From: Vallitalea pronyensis
GTDB lineage: Bacteria > Bacillota > Clostridia > Lachnospirales > Vallitaleaceae
Length of the DNA: 64,000 bases
NCBI RefSeq assembly: GCF_018141445.1
Contig: NZ_CP058649.1
Span: forward strand, 4,731,001 to 4,795,000
Reading direction: 5' to 3'
Numbering within the stretch: the stretch's first letter is position 1; each line of letters begins with the position of its first letter. A program made the position numbers and the translations under genes. Shown here in pieces: positions 52,008-61,947 of this stretch. The notes beneath the pieces are model-generated. The model was not told where the DNA came from, searched no databases, and worked only from the letters and a program-made list of their open reading frames with translations.

Positions 52008-52155
52008 ATGTCTATCTCCTTTCTCTTACAGTAAATACTCTGTCATTATACCATTCTTGTAATAGACATTTCAACTTTTTTATCAAGCTTTTATAGTAAC
52101 CCTTTGTCCCAGATGGTCATATATTATATTAACTTAATAATTAGGTGGTGACTTT

Positions 52156-52776
52156 GTGTACGATAAACCAACATCTTACATTAGGCTACTGCATGCGTCT
52201 CCAAAAGCACCTCCCGTAGATATCTATTCTGATGAGGATAATATTTTGGCTGATGAATTATCTTATGGAGAATTTACACCTTATCTACCTATAACACCAG
52301 GCTCGCATTTGATCGAAGTTTATTTAGCCGATGATGCTAATGATGCACTCATTAGTGAAGAGGTTATGATCCCAGAAAAATATATAGCAACCTTTGCGGT
52401 AATTGGCGAAGCACCTAACGTGGAACTCTATGAAATTGAAGACCCTATTGAGCCTTTAAGATCCGACGAAAGTAAATTAAGATTTGTGAATCTCTCACCC
52501 AATTCAACACCTTTAGACGTTGTAGCTGAAGAAGGTACAACACTCTTTAACACCGTACCCTACAAAGGTGTATCCAGTTATAGAGTCCTATCACCAAAGA
52601 CATATACGGTAAATCTTAAACCCTCTGGTTCAGATGAAGCCATCTTGTATGTACCTAATATACGTTTACGTCCTGATGCCTTTTATTCGTTGTATGCCAT
52701 TGGTTTAGTAGGAGAAAATGAACCTTATATTCAACTGCTTATTCCACTAGATGGCAATACGTATATTGAAACCTAA
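52156..52776 (+). CDS. DUF4397 domain protein, two domains
   Basis: The product is 206 residues starting at GTG (AGGTGGTGACTTT upstream). Two tandem DUF4397 units are seen: YIRLLHASPKAPPVDIYSD...HLIEVYLADDA and LRFVNLSPNSTPLDVVAE...YTVNLKPSGS. These extracellular-type beta domains are widespread in Clostridia. No signal peptide is visible, so it may be spore-associated or exported in another way. Followed by a strong terminator. Confidence 0.9.
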   Translation: MYDKPTSYIRLLHASPKAPPVDIYSDEDNILADELSYGEFTPYLPITPGSHLIEVYLADDANDALISEEVMIPEKYIATFAVIGEAPNVELYEIEDPIEPLRSDESKLRFVNLSPNSTPLDVVAEEGTTLFNTVPYKGVSSYRVLSPKTYTVNLKPSGSDEAILYVPNIRLRPDAFYSLYAIGLVGENEPYIQLLIPLDGNTYIET

Positions 52777-52805
52777 GTCCATCAGAACGTTATAAAACAT
52801 GTAAT

Positions 52806-52861
52806 GAAGAGGCCGTTGCATTAGCAGAAGAAATTCCTGTTAATGCAACAGCCTCTTTTTA
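52806..52861 (+). terminator. Terminator of the DUF4397 gene
   Basis: AAGAGGC-C-GTTGCATTA...TAATGCAAC-A-GCCTCTT followed by TTT; long loop. Confidence 0.8.
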
Positions 52862-52869
52862 GAAAAAAG

Positions 52870-53523
52870 TCAACTATTATACTCATCAAAACCTGCCATC
52901 TTGTAATAGACACTGATTCCCAAGTAATAATAACCGGAATCAGAATCTACCGCTAATTCACCTTCTGTCGTTGGAAAATTAGAAACTTTAATGAAACTAC
53001 CATCTTCTTCAGAACGCCAAGATTTGCCATCTGAATCTAAACTCCCACTAAAAAATTCGTTAATATTACTTCGAATTGGTGATTCACCATATTTATTAAT
53101 GATCATTTTTAAGACTAATTTAGTGACTCTTTCATATTCATCGTATCTTTCAAACTGGAACACATATGTACCTCTATAAAATCTATCTTTATCAAACATA
53201 TATTCTACTCTAGCTGTACTGTCTAATTCTGTAAACTTAATTGAATATTTAGGGATTATGATGCTTTGATTACCCCGAATACCAACCGTTACTGGTTCGA
53301 TTTTGGGTACTAAATTAGAATCTTGAAGCGTTTCTGGTGAAGCTAACCAAGGACAATCACGAAATTTGAAACCTTCATTTGAGGTAATACTTGCTAAGAG
53401 ATCAGCCTCAATGATGTCATCATACATATTTTCTCTATTCCTCAAGATAAAAAAAAGTATAGAAGCAGTAGCAACAGCAAGTAAAAGAAAGATAATATAG
53501 CGTTGTGATTTTTGATTTTTCAT
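52870..53523 (-). CDS. Membrane-anchored hypothetical protein
   Basis: The product is 217 residues from the ATG at 53523 (AAAGGAAA upstream). A single N-terminal span (RYIIFLLLAVATASILFFIL) is followed by an exported domain of mixed beta type (ARVEYMFDKDRFYRGTYVFQFERYDEY...YYLGISVYYKM). No family recognised. Convergent with the DUF4397 gene. Confidence 0.55.
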   Translation of the reverse strand: MKNQKSQRYIIFLLLAVATASILFFILRNRENMYDDIIEADLLASITSNEGFKFRDCPWLASPETLQDSNLVPKIEPVTVGIRGNQSIIIPKYSIKFTELDSTARVEYMFDKDRFYRGTYVFQFERYDEYERVTKLVLKMIINKYGESPIRSNINEFFSGSLDSDGKSWRSEEDGSFIKVSNFPTTEGELAVDSDSGYYYLGISVYYKMAGFDEYNS

Positions 53524-53883
53524 GATTTTTCCTTTCAATCTTCTTTACAATAATGATTAAAATAGTTAGTATGATGATAAGTATTACTTTGAATAAATAT
53601 TCCAAGCTCCTTTAAGGTAGTATGGAACTAGGTCATTTCCAATTGACTTAAAAAAATCAATCAACATAATTAAAGATTAACTATAGCTACTAAATATATT
53701 ATAAAACACTATTATATTAGCAAATATAGGTATTTATCGCTATTTTTATTATAACTTCAATATATGAATTAAATTCTCTTACATCATTGTTAAAAGGTAT
53801 ATTTATTATAATAATAATTAGAGCTTCAAGACATCTTGGTATTAACACCTATGGAAAAACACGCACTATATTTCATGCAGCTT
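53524..53883. other. AT-rich gap without recognisable genes
   Basis: No ORF with a ribosome binding site is visible on either strand. A possible promoter for the 52870-53523 gene lies near its start. The gap ends in the terminator at 53884-53918. Confidence 0.5.
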
Positions 53884-53920
53884 AAAAAAACTGCCAGTGG
53901 TTCATAACCTACTGACAGAA
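53884..53920 (-). terminator. Terminator of the LysM-GH18 gene
   Basis: CTG-C-CAGT-GG...CC-TACTG-A-CAG with T7 on the minus-strand side, about 76 bp past the stop. Confidence 0.7.
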
Positions 53921-53995
53921 AATACTGTTTATTTTTTTGATTGTCTACTTGGCAAGTGCACCACCAATGCAACTGACTCCTTTGTTATAGACCTT

Positions 53996-55288
53996 TTATA
54001 TAATTTTATTGACAACAAAATTATTATCAACTAACAACCAATTTTGTGGTGCTTCTCTTGCAAGTACCCAATAAAAGAAGCCTCTAAGTCCCAACTCTTT
54101 CACCAAATTAAACTTAGCTTGTAAGCTTCTGGCATCCTCAAACCATACTTCATGTTCTTTACCTTCTTCGTCCCTGTATCTAAAAAATGGTGACTGAGCT
54201 ACTGTATCGTATTGGATGCTTTGATTATACTTACGGGCTAAATCAACAGCGTCCACAAAACCAATGGATTTTGCAAATTTACCACCTCTTACAAAAGGTA
54301 ACGTCCAATCGTAACCGTATAAGGGCATACCCATCATAATTTTATCACTCGGTACCCGTGACATGGCATAGTCCATGACTTTTCTGACTTCATTAAGGGG
54401 TGAAACAGCCCTTGGTGGTCCTCCAGACCATCCCCACTCGTAAGTCATGAAGAAGATAAAGTCAACTACTTCCCCTATGGCTTGATAATCATGGCCTTCA
54501 TAGAGAACGCCCACCTGATCATCTCTAATCTTTGGTGCTAGAGCAACCGTTAAAATATAACGTTCATCTTCTGCTTTCAGACGTGCTTTTGCTTTTTTTA
54601 AAAAATTAACATAGGGTATCCGATTTTCAGCGCCTAGATATTCAAAATCAAAATCCAATCCCAAATAACCTTTTTGTTTCATAATACGAATGGCTTCATC
54701 CAAGACCTTATCCTGTATAGCTTCGTCACTAAGTATGGCTGTTGCAACTTCTCTACTGAATTGTCCCTCTGTAAAATTTGTAAGTACCATTAAAGGTGCT
54801 ACCCTTTTTTGATAGGCTGCATTGATAATGGGTTCATCATTTTGAATGGGTTCAATGGAACCATCTTCCTTGACATGATAACTAAAAATATTCACATACG
54901 TTAAGTAATCTCCAACTTCCTCTACATAACGAGCCGATTGATCACCTGATATAAGTGGATCAACATAAGCGGCTACTTCAACAATAGACTTTTCTTCATC
55001 AGGTATGATGATGCTCATGCCTACTTGAAGGTCAAGGGGATTAGTAATACCGTTAGCTAACTGTATAGCAGAAGCGGAAACACCATATTGTCTGCTTAGT
55101 CCATATAAACTATCGCCAGGTTTTATAACATGAACCGTACCTTCGGTAGGAATAACAAGCGTTTGACCAACCACTAAATTAGAAGGGGCATCTAATTGAT
55201 TAGCCGTAACAATAGCATTCTGAGTAACACCATAACGTCTAGCTAAGGCATTGATTGAATCACCAGATCTGACAGTATATATCTGCAT
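53996..55288 (-). CDS. LysM and GH18 domain glycosidase (YaaH/SleL-like)
   Basis: The product is 430 residues. Two LysM domains (about 1-47: YTVRSGDSINALARRYGV; about 52-98: HVIKPGDSLYGLSRQYGV) bind cortex peptidoglycan. The GH18 domain (about 105-425) has LGLDFDFEYLG, the DxxDxDxE-type catalytic motif, then MTYEWGWSGGPP and GMPLYGYDW. SleL/YaaH act on spore cortex fragments as N-acetylglucosaminidases during germination. There is no signal peptide, as in SleL. AAGGAAGTCG precedes the ATG. Confidence 0.92.
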   Translation of the reverse strand: MQIYTVRSGDSINALARRYGVTQNAIVTANQLDAPSNLVVGQTLVIPTEGTVHVIKPGDSLYGLSRQYGVSASAIQLANGITNPLDLQVGMSIIIPDEEKSIVEVAAYVDPLISGDQSARYVEEVGDYLTYVNIFSYHVKEDGSIEPIQNDEPIINAAYQKRVAPLMVLTNFTEGQFSREVATAILSDEAIQDKVLDEAIRIMKQKGYLGLDFDFEYLGAENRIPYVNFLKKAKARLKAEDERYILTVALAPKIRDDQVGVLYEGHDYQAIGEVVDFIFFMTYEWGWSGGPPRAVSPLNEVRKVMDYAMSRVPSDKIMMGMPLYGYDWTLPFVRGGKFAKSIGFVDAVDLARKYNQSIQYDTVAQSPFFRYRDEEGKEHEVWFEDARSLQAKFNLVKELGLRGFFYWVLAREAPQNWLLVDNNFVVNKII

Positions 55289-55328
55289 ATACGACTTCCT
55301 TTTAACCTTTTAGTAAATTATATTCAAT

Positions 55329-56387
55329 CTACATGGCTCGCGTTACATGATCCCCACGACTCATATCCACATGATAGCCTGACTTTTCTATGCGATTTTC
55401 AATACACTTGCGACAATGAGCCGCTTCATCGCCTGTACAGATTTTACCATCATATAAGGCATATTTTTCTCGTACATTTGTAGGCGATAGATTAGGCATC
55501 ACCACGTTAGCACCTGATTTTAATCCCATCTCACGTCCCTTACTATGTAAGGAACCTAAAGCAGTTGTTGCAGGTAATAAAACTTCGGGTAGCAACAAAC
55601 GGACAAGGGATAATAAAATACACGTCTTTTCAACGGTTCCGCCTTTTTCATGGGCAAGAGGTGTATCCGACTGAGGTATAAAAGGACCAATACCTACCAT
55701 ATGGGGCTCTAACTGCTTTAGAAAAAGCAAGTCCTTTACATAATCTCCGTTGGTCTGACTGGGTAAACCCACCATAAAACCTGCTCCCACTTGGAAACCA
55801 ATGGCTTTTAAATCCTCTAGACATCGTATACGATTATCATAGCTCATATGAGGGTGTAAACGCTCATACAGTGTTCTTGAATGGGTTTCGTGGCGTAATA
55901 GATAACGGTCAGCACCTGCATCATAATATTTTTTATAGGTTGCGTAGCTTTTTTCACCAATGGATAGTGTCACTGCAACATCTTTATACTTTTCCTTAAT
56001 AGAACGGACAATATCAACTACTCGATCATCGGTATAATAGGGGTCTTCACCACCTTGTAATACATACGTCCGATAGCCTAATTGATACCCAACATCACAA
56101 CAATGAAGAATCTCATCTTTGGACAGACGATACCGGTCAGCTTCCTTGTTACTTTTTCTTATACCACAGTAGATACAATCACGCTTACAATAATTGGTAA
56201 ATTCTATAAGTCCTCGCATGTAGACACGGTCATCATAGTGTTGTAATCGGTTACGATTTGCTTTGGTATGTAAATACTGCTTATTCTCTTCATCTAAATT
56301 CTCCAGCAGACTTAAGAGATTTTCTCCTGATAATATATGATGGGTATCCAGTTCATCGATTAATGCTTTTATGCCTTCTTTATTCAC
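55329..56387 (-). CDS. hydE: [FeFe]-hydrogenase H-cluster radical SAM maturase HydE
   Basis: The product is 352 residues starting at GTG (AAAGGAG upstream). The radical-SAM cluster C-x3-C-x2-C reads NYCKRDCIYCGIRKSN. Other marks are YVLQGGEDPYYTDDR, LRHETHS and HPHMSYDNRI. HydE supplies part of the H-cluster with HydF and HydG; neither is in the window. A set of C-terminal Cys (CTGDEAAHCRKC) may bind a second cluster. hydE alone is common in Clostridia. Confidence 0.92.
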   Translation of the reverse strand: MNKEGIKALIDELDTHHILSGENLLSLLENLDEENKQYLHTKANRNRLQHYDDRVYMRGLIEFTNYCKRDCIYCGIRKSNKEADRYRLSKDEILHCCDVGYQLGYRTYVLQGGEDPYYTDDRVVDIVRSIKEKYKDVAVTLSIGEKSYATYKKYYDAGADRYLLRHETHSRTLYERLHPHMSYDNRIRCLEDLKAIGFQVGAGFMVGLPSQTNGDYVKDLLFLKQLEPHMVGIGPFIPQSDTPLAHEKGGTVEKTCILLSLVRLLLPEVLLPATTALGSLHSKGREMGLKSGANVVMPNLSPTNVREKYALYDGKICTGDEAAHCRKCIENRIEKSGYHVDMSRGDHVTRAM

Positions 56388-56462
56388 TCTTTTTCTCCTT
56401 TCAGATTAGAATTTTCTTTTCTGTTAGGTTAGCATATCCCTTAACTTATTTGTATCGATAGC

Positions 56463-56518
56463 AAAACAAAAAAAACGATTAACAAGGGCTGCTTTTACGC
56501 GTCCCTCGTTAATAGTTT
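56463..56518 (-). terminator. Terminator of the rhodanese gene
   Basis: ATTAAC-A-AGGG...CCCT-C-GTTAAT with TTTTTTTTG on the minus-strand side, 54 bp past the stop. Confidence 0.75.
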
Positions 56519-56571
56519 AACAAATTCTGGCGGATATTTCAATAGAACCTATTCTAACTTTGTATTGATTA

Positions 56572-56886
56572 TCACACACCCCTTGACCACCCCATCATGC
56601 CGCCCATAAGATTATGAACACGGTATCCTCTCTTGCCAAGAAAAGATGCTGCTCGACCACTTCTTGCCCCACTGGCACACACAAGAATGATGTCTTTGTT
56701 TTCATCCAGTTGTTGTAATTGATCAGGTAAACTACCTAAGGGTATCAATTTAGCCCCTTTGATATGACCCGATGCATATTCATAAGGTTCTCTTACATCT
56801 ACAATCATGGTATTTTTATTTTTCATCATCTCTTTTGCTTGTGCCACTGTTACACTTTTAAACTTTTTTGTAAATAAGTTTAACAT
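56572..56886 (-). CDS. Rhodanese-like domain protein
   Basis: The product is 104 residues. One rhodanese domain: TVAQAKEMMKNKNTMIVDVREPYEYASGHIKGA and the active-site loop VCASGARSG containing the catalytic cysteine. It transfers or carries sulfane sulfur. The short loop suggests a sulfurtransferase rather than a phosphatase. It is monocistronic with its own terminator. GAGAGGAAG precedes the ATG. Confidence 0.93.
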   Translation of the reverse strand: MLNLFTKKFKSVTVAQAKEMMKNKNTMIVDVREPYEYASGHIKGAKLIPLGSLPDQLQQLDENKDIILVCASGARSGRAASFLGKRGYRVHNLMGGMMGWSRGV

Positions 56887-57019
56887 ATTAATCTTCCTCT
56901 CTATAGTCGATTCATCTATATCTATATATTGTAATATTTAAATATATGGATATTATAACGCGACTGCTATGTGTATGTCAAATGTTTTATCGTTTTTTCA
57001 AACCATTCATTCTACAATA

Positions 57020-57057
57020 CAAAGGGCTATCCCATTATCCTATGTGAGATAGCCCTG
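57020..57057 (-). terminator. Terminator of tcdA
   Basis: AGGGCTATC...GATAGCCCT with TTTG on the minus-strand side, 39 bp past the stop. Confidence 0.75.
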
Positions 57058-57095
57058 TGTTATACCATGTTATTTATTTGTATCACGTCATGCGC

Positions 57096-57854
57096 TTAAA
57101 CGTTCGATATGCCTACAAGATCTTTTACCACTTCCGATGCTATAATTAAACCGACCACAGATGGTACAAAAGCTACACTGCCTGGAATCTGCCTTCGCTC
57201 TACACATGTACGGTCTTTATTGGTACAGATGCAATTGGTATTGCAATTGCTGTCCAGTTGAATAGGTTTCAAAGGTTTTTCCTTAGAAAAAACAACTTTT
57301 AAATCCTTGATGCCTCTGCTTCGTAATTCTTTACGCATAACTTTAGCTAATGGACACACCGTTGTCTCATAGATATCTGCTACTTCAAACATGGCAGGGT
57401 TTAACTTATTACCAGCCCCCATACTGCTAATAATGGGTATCTCTCTGGTTTTACAACGCTCTATGAGATCAAGCTTAGCTGAAACCATATCAATGGCATC
57501 TACCACATAATCATAATCATCTAATAGTAAACGTTCTGCACTAATAGACGTATAGAGTTCTTGATGGGTAATCACGTCTGTTTTGGGATTAATAGCAAGG
57601 ATTCTTTCTTTCATGGCTGCTACTTTTGCCTGCCCTACTGTTTTTCTTGTGGCATGGACCTGACGGTTCACATTGGTTAGACAAATATCATCGTCATCAA
57701 TTAATACAATTCGACCTAACCCACTGCGTACTAAGCCTTCTATGGCATATGTGCCTACACCACCAACACCAAATACAGCTACCGTACTACTTTTTAACTG
57801 CTCTAAACCTGTTGTACCAATTAACATTTCTGTACGTGAAAATGCATGTAGCAT
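57096..57854 (-). CDS. tcdA: tRNA threonylcarbamoyladenosine dehydratase
   Basis: The product is 252 residues of ThiF/E1 type. TcdA cyclises t6A37 in tRNA to ct6A with ATP. The ATP site is VAVFGVGGVGTYAIEGLVRSG, then LIDDDDICLTNVNRQ and VDAIDMVSAKLDLI. SSMGAGNKLNP and RQIPGSVAFVPSVVGLIIASEV are diagnostic for this clade. A set of cysteines (NTNCICTNKDRTC) is unusual and could bind metal. AATGAGGTG precedes the ATG. Confidence 0.92.
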   Translation of the reverse strand: MLHAFSRTEMLIGTTGLEQLKSSTVAVFGVGGVGTYAIEGLVRSGLGRIVLIDDDDICLTNVNRQVHATRKTVGQAKVAAMKERILAINPKTDVITHQELYTSISAERLLLDDYDYVVDAIDMVSAKLDLIERCKTREIPIISSMGAGNKLNPAMFEVADIYETTVCPLAKVMRKELRSRGIKDLKVVFSKEKPLKPIQLDSNCNTNCICTNKDRTCVERRQIPGSVAFVPSVVGLIIASEVVKDLVGISNV

Positions 57855-57991
57855 ACTAACACCTCATTCTAGTCCTATAATCACTTCCAACTACTAAGAC
57901 ATCATATCGTAAATAAATCGAAAAATCAATCCTTTAATCATCTAACACTACAGGCAGTTTATGAACCCGTTCTATGGTAAAATGCTAATCA

Positions 57992-58020
57992 TTGTTTAGT
58001 GGGATGAAATGATGTATAAT
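57992..58020 (+). promoter_or_regulatory. Promoter of the two-component operon
   Basis: TTGTTT (57992-57997), 17 bases, TATAAT (58015-58020), 45 bp before the histidine kinase start. Confidence 0.65.
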
Positions 58021-58065
58021 GATGTCAAAACGTTCATAAAATATGTCCGTTAAGGAGAAGTGCTT

Positions 58066-59202
58066 ATGTCAAAACCCCTTAACCATTTAACCATATGCCG
58101 TTATGTATTGCTGCTGGGACCCATTATCGGAACGATACTTAACACATCTGTTTCCGTATATCCACCCTTAGTATTTCTTTCATTATGTCTTTTTATTAAT
58201 GCACAACTAAGAATAAGGTTGTTTAAAAACCGTCTGTTTTTATGCTCCTTAGGTCTTGAAGTGCTGCTAGTGTTGTATCTTCATGCTCTTGCACCTGGCT
58301 ATGTTCACCTTGTTTTATTCGCCACATTAATCGATGTTGCCTTACGTCTTAAAAAAGAATCCTATTATATGGTGATTTTAATAGCTGCTGCACTTTTATA
58401 TACCGTATACCGCTCATTCTCAATGGAATGGGTCATCATCACCCTGTTTTTCTTTCTTATCACTTGCCTACTGCTGCGTCAACTTCGACTGGAATTGGAT
58501 AAACGGATCAATACAGAGGAACTTTATGATCAGATACGAAAAAACAACTATGAATTAGAATCTGCCAAAGTTCGGTTATTAAATTACGCTAAACAAGTGA
58601 AAAAGATTTCCCAATTGGAGGAACGAAACAGAATATCAAGAGAACTGCATGATTCGATTGGTCATGATCTGACAGGTATCCTTATGCAAGTGGATGCCAC
58701 CATGCACATCATCCCATTAAATCAAGAAAAAGGATTAGACATGCTGTCCTCTGCCTACCAAAATATTCGTCACAGTATTGATAATGTAAGTCAGACTGTA
58801 CGGAAACTGCATCCTATTACCACCAATCATATGCATGCTTTGAACGCACTTATTGAAAAATTTCAAAAAGACACGGGTGTTCCTATTGCATTCAAGACCA
58901 CTGGTATGACGTACCCATTGCATCCCAACATAGAAATTGTACTCTATAAAAACATACGGGAAGCGTTAACCAACGCTGTGCGCCATGGACATGTTGAGCA
59001 CATCCACATTCTCCTGCACTATAACAGCCAGCATATTCAACTGACCATTGACGATGATGGGACGGGATGTTCCAATCTAGAAAAGGGTTTGGGTTTAAAG
59101 GGTATGGAAGAACGATTGGAGCTTGTAGGAGGTACCATTGCTTTTTCAGGTGATAAAGGATTTCACATTCATATGACAATACCTAGAAAGGAAGTTGAGT
59201 AA
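58066..59202 (+). CDS. NarL-type sensor histidine kinase
   Basis: The product is 378 residues from the ATG at 58066 (AAGGAG upstream). The N-terminal half holds about five to six spans without an outer domain. A coiled-coil link follows, then a HisKA_3 dimer domain with RNRISRELHDSIGHDLTGILMQ (His is the phospho-acceptor). The HATPase has DDDGTGCSNLEKGLGLKGMEERLELVGG. Its response regulator is next with a one-base gap. It may sense a membrane or lipid signal through its spans and drive the exporter further along. Confidence 0.92.
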   Translation: MSKPLNHLTICRYVLLLGPIIGTILNTSVSVYPPLVFLSLCLFINAQLRIRLFKNRLFLCSLGLEVLLVLYLHALAPGYVHLVLFATLIDVALRLKKESYYMVILIAAALLYTVYRSFSMEWVIITLFFFLITCLLLRQLRLELDKRINTEELYDQIRKNNYELESAKVRLLNYAKQVKKISQLEERNRISRELHDSIGHDLTGILMQVDATMHIIPLNQEKGLDMLSSAYQNIRHSIDNVSQTVRKLHPITTNHMHALNALIEKFQKDTGVPIAFKTTGMTYPLHPNIEIVLYKNIREALTNAVRHGHVEHIHILLHYNSQHIQLTIDDDGTGCSNLEKGLGLKGMEERLELVGGTIAFSGDKGFHIHMTIPRKEVE

Positions 59203-59203
59203 T

Positions 59204-59836
59204 ATGCCTATCCGAGTTGCCATCGCAGATGATGATGCTTTAATACGAGATAGTCTTAAGATGATATTAGACTTAGACGAAGATATTCAAGTGGTTGGGG
59301 TTTGTTCCAATGGAGATGACGTCTACAAACTGTGTATGGAAGTAACCGTTGATGTGATCTTAATGGATATACGCATGCCTGTATGTGATGGCATCGTTGG
59401 TACCAAAAAAATTAAACAAGCATTCCCGCATATACACATCCTTATCTTAACCACCTTTCAGGATGATGACTATATCTTTCAAGCATTAAAAAATGGTGCA
59501 AATGGCTACCTTTTAAAAAACACACCCTCTACCAAAATTGGCGAACAAATCAAACTTGCCTATACAGGTACCATGCTGATTCATCCAGACATTACCGATA
59601 AGCTTTCTGGCATGCTCCGTAAAGAAGAGAGGAAAGATCTTTCGGATTATATGCTAACCCCTAGAGAAATTGAAATCATTGAACACATAAGCGAAGGTTA
59701 TTCCAATAAAGAGATTGCTAATAAATTATATCTTGGAGAAAGTACCGTAAAAAATTATATTTCGGGTATCCTCAATAAATTAGAACTACGAGACAGAACC
59801 CAAATTGCCATTTTTTATTTAAAAAACCGCACATAA
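59204..59836 (+). CDS. NarL/FixJ response regulator
   Basis: The product is 210 residues. Receiver domain with ADDDALIRDSLKMIL, phospho-acceptor VILMDIRMPVCDG and KNTPSTKI. The LuxR-type HTH reads LTPREIEIIEHISEGYSNKEIANKLYLGESTVKNY. The start at 59204 is one base past the kinase stop. The next genes encode an ABC exporter after a terminator and a 210-bp gap, an arrangement common for antibiotic-responsive exporters. Confidence 0.93.
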   Translation: MPIRVAIADDDALIRDSLKMILDLDEDIQVVGVCSNGDDVYKLCMEVTVDVILMDIRMPVCDGIVGTKKIKQAFPHIHILILTTFQDDDYIFQALKNGANGYLLKNTPSTKIGEQIKLAYTGTMLIHPDITDKLSGMLRKEERKDLSDYMLTPREIEIIEHISEGYSNKEIANKLYLGESTVKNYISGILNKLELRDRTQIAIFYLKNRT

Positions 59837-59847
59837 AAAAATCTTAT

Positions 59848-59872
59848 GAAGTAGCTTAAGCTACTTTTTTTT
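59848..59872 (+). terminator. Terminator of the two-component operon
   Basis: GAAGTAGCTTAAGCTACTT followed by TTTTTT. Confidence 0.85.
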
Positions 59873-60082
59873 CTATGATTTCTTCTAATCTTTAACCAAT
59901 AGTACTTTTGTACTGATACATCATGACTTATGATACCAGCCCTTACGTCTAAACTTTGGTATACTATGACATAAGCTATGTTTTTTAATGATTAAAGGAA
60001 TGACTTACTTGTCAATCCATACCATCATAAGGTTTATAGATTGCCTTTACAAATCTAAATATCATGTATAAGGATGTTGCAT

Positions 60083-61018
60083 ATGGCTTTGGTAACAATT
60101 CACGATCTCACCAAAAGATACGGTCATCATATCGCTGTGGATAATATGAGCTTAGACATTAATAAAGGGGATATTTTTGGATTACTTGGACCTAACGGAG
60201 CTGGGAAAAGTACAACCCTTAACATGTTGTGTGGTTTACTAAAAATGGACCGAGGGGATATTGTTATTGACGGTATACACCTTCATCAAAATCCCTTGGA
60301 AGCTAAAAAACGACTAGGCTTAGTCCCTCAAGAAATTGCCTTATATGATACCCTGACAGCCCGAGAAAATATTGTATTTTTTGGTAAACTTTCAGGCCTT
60401 AAAGGTCATCGGTTAAAAGAACGAACCAATGAGGCTCTGGCATTTGTTGGGCTGACTGAAAAAGCCCATGCTTTCCCCAAAAATTTCTCAGGTGGGATGA
60501 AACGCAGACTCAATATTGCATGTGCCTTAGTGCATCACCCAAAAATTATACTGATGGATGAACCCACTGTGGGCATTGATCCTCAGTCAAGATATAATAT
60601 CTTACAAGCAATCAAACGGCTGAATCAAATGGGGTCTACCATCATCTATACAAGCCACTACATGGAAGAAGTGGAAAATCTATGCTCCAGAATCGCCATT
60701 ATGGACCATGGTCGTATCATTGCTTCTGGTACGAAAGAAACACTAAAAAAAATAGTAAGCGAACAAGAAAAAATTAGAATTAACTGTACCAATCTTAACT
60801 ATAATTTACTTTCAGATTTAAAAAAATTACAAGGCATCAAAGCTGTTGATACCCATGACAATACCCTTGAGGTTGTTGCTGAAAATATACAAATCATTTT
60901 GCAGGATATCTTTTCTATTTTGTCACAGCATGATGTACGGATTAAAGAGACACAGGTGGTGTCACCAGATCTTGAGACCGTTTTTTTGTCGTTAACTGGC
61001 AGAACTTTAAGGGATTAG
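60083..61018 (+). CDS. ABC transporter ATP-binding protein
   Basis: The product is 311 residues from the ATG at 60083 (AAGGA upstream). Walker A is GPNGAGKSTTLNML, the Q-loop VPQEIALYDTLT, the signature FSGGMKRRLNI and Walker B ILMDEPTVGID. The C-terminal 80 residues are an extra domain as in drug exporters. Two permease genes follow, so it makes an ABC-2 exporter. Probably induced through the neighbouring two-component system. Confidence 0.94.
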   Translation: MALVTIHDLTKRYGHHIAVDNMSLDINKGDIFGLLGPNGAGKSTTLNMLCGLLKMDRGDIVIDGIHLHQNPLEAKKRLGLVPQEIALYDTLTARENIVFFGKLSGLKGHRLKERTNEALAFVGLTEKAHAFPKNFSGGMKRRLNIACALVHHPKIILMDEPTVGIDPQSRYNILQAIKRLNQMGSTIIYTSHYMEEVENLCSRIAIMDHGRIIASGTKETLKKIVSEQEKIRINCTNLNYNLLSDLKKLQGIKAVDTHDNTLEVVAENIQIILQDIFSILSQHDVRIKETQVVSPDLETVFLSLTGRTLRD

Positions 61019-61029
61019 GGGGAATATAA

Positions 61030-61947
61030 GTGAACTGGAGAACGCTATTAACCATTACATGGCTGGAGCTCTTAACAACTGTTCGAAATACCGTAGCTTT
61101 GGCTTTAACTTTGATCATGCCCTTTTTAATGGTCTTGCTTATGGGAAATGTGATGAAGGATACGTTTAATACAATGGAAAATAACATGGAGGATTCCTAC
61201 CTTTTACCTGCTCATACCCAACGTATTCTCACAGAAGTCATTCAGGAACATGATGACACCATAAAGGAATCGACCATAACCCATACCCTACAAGAAGTGG
61301 ATCAACATGACTTTATTATTGAGGAACGTATCCATGAGGGCACTAATCATAACCATCTTACAAGTTTTCAATTTTTCTCTGCCAGTATGTTCGTCTTCTT
61401 TGCCTTGACTTCTGGCATGGGCATTGGTTCCAGCTTAATTGATGACAGAAAGAATAAGACATTAAAAAGAATTTACGCCTTTCCCGTAAAAAAAAGTGAG
61501 TACCTTTTAGGTAAAATAATCGGTAATGGCATCATTGCTATACTTCAAGCTCTTAGCATCATCTTCATCACACATGTTGTCTTTGATGTGCATTGGGGCA
61601 ATCAGTATCTAGGTATAACCCTCATACTCCTTCTACTGCTTTTTATCGCTTATGGCTTAGGTATCATTTTATCCATTGTGATGCACTCCAGTGGAGCACT
61701 TACTGCAACCCTTACCATTATTCTGTGGTTTATGGCCTTTATCAGTGGGGGCTTTACGGGCTATCCCATATTGGGTTTTGTTAGCAAATTAACCGTTAAT
61801 CATTGGGCTTTTGACTCCCTTGCTACCCTAATGGCTGGTGGCAAATTACAGGATATTATCCTTCATTTCGTTGTGCTGCTTGGTGTTGCTATGGTTCTAT
61901 GGAGTATAAGTCTAGCATTATATGATAGGAGAGCTTCTCATGAATAG
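61030..61947 (+). CDS. ABC-2 type permease (first)
   Basis: The product is 305 residues starting at GTG (AGGGGGAATATA upstream). Six spans with a large outer loop after the first (about 60-130). Family block YAFPVKKSEYLLGKIIGNGIIAILQAL and GFTGYPILGFVSKLTVNHWAFDSL. It is 11 bp after the ATPase gene. It is paired with the next permease. Confidence 0.9.
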   Translation: MNWRTLLTITWLELLTTVRNTVALALTLIMPFLMVLLMGNVMKDTFNTMENNMEDSYLLPAHTQRILTEVIQEHDDTIKESTITHTLQEVDQHDFIIEERIHEGTNHNHLTSFQFFSASMFVFFALTSGMGIGSSLIDDRKNKTLKRIYAFPVKKSEYLLGKIIGNGIIAILQALSIIFITHVVFDVHWGNQYLGITLILLLLLFIAYGLGIILSIVMHSSGALTATLTIILWFMAFISGGFTGYPILGFVSKLTVNHWAFDSLATLMAGGKLQDIILHFVVLLGVAMVLWSISLALYDRRASHE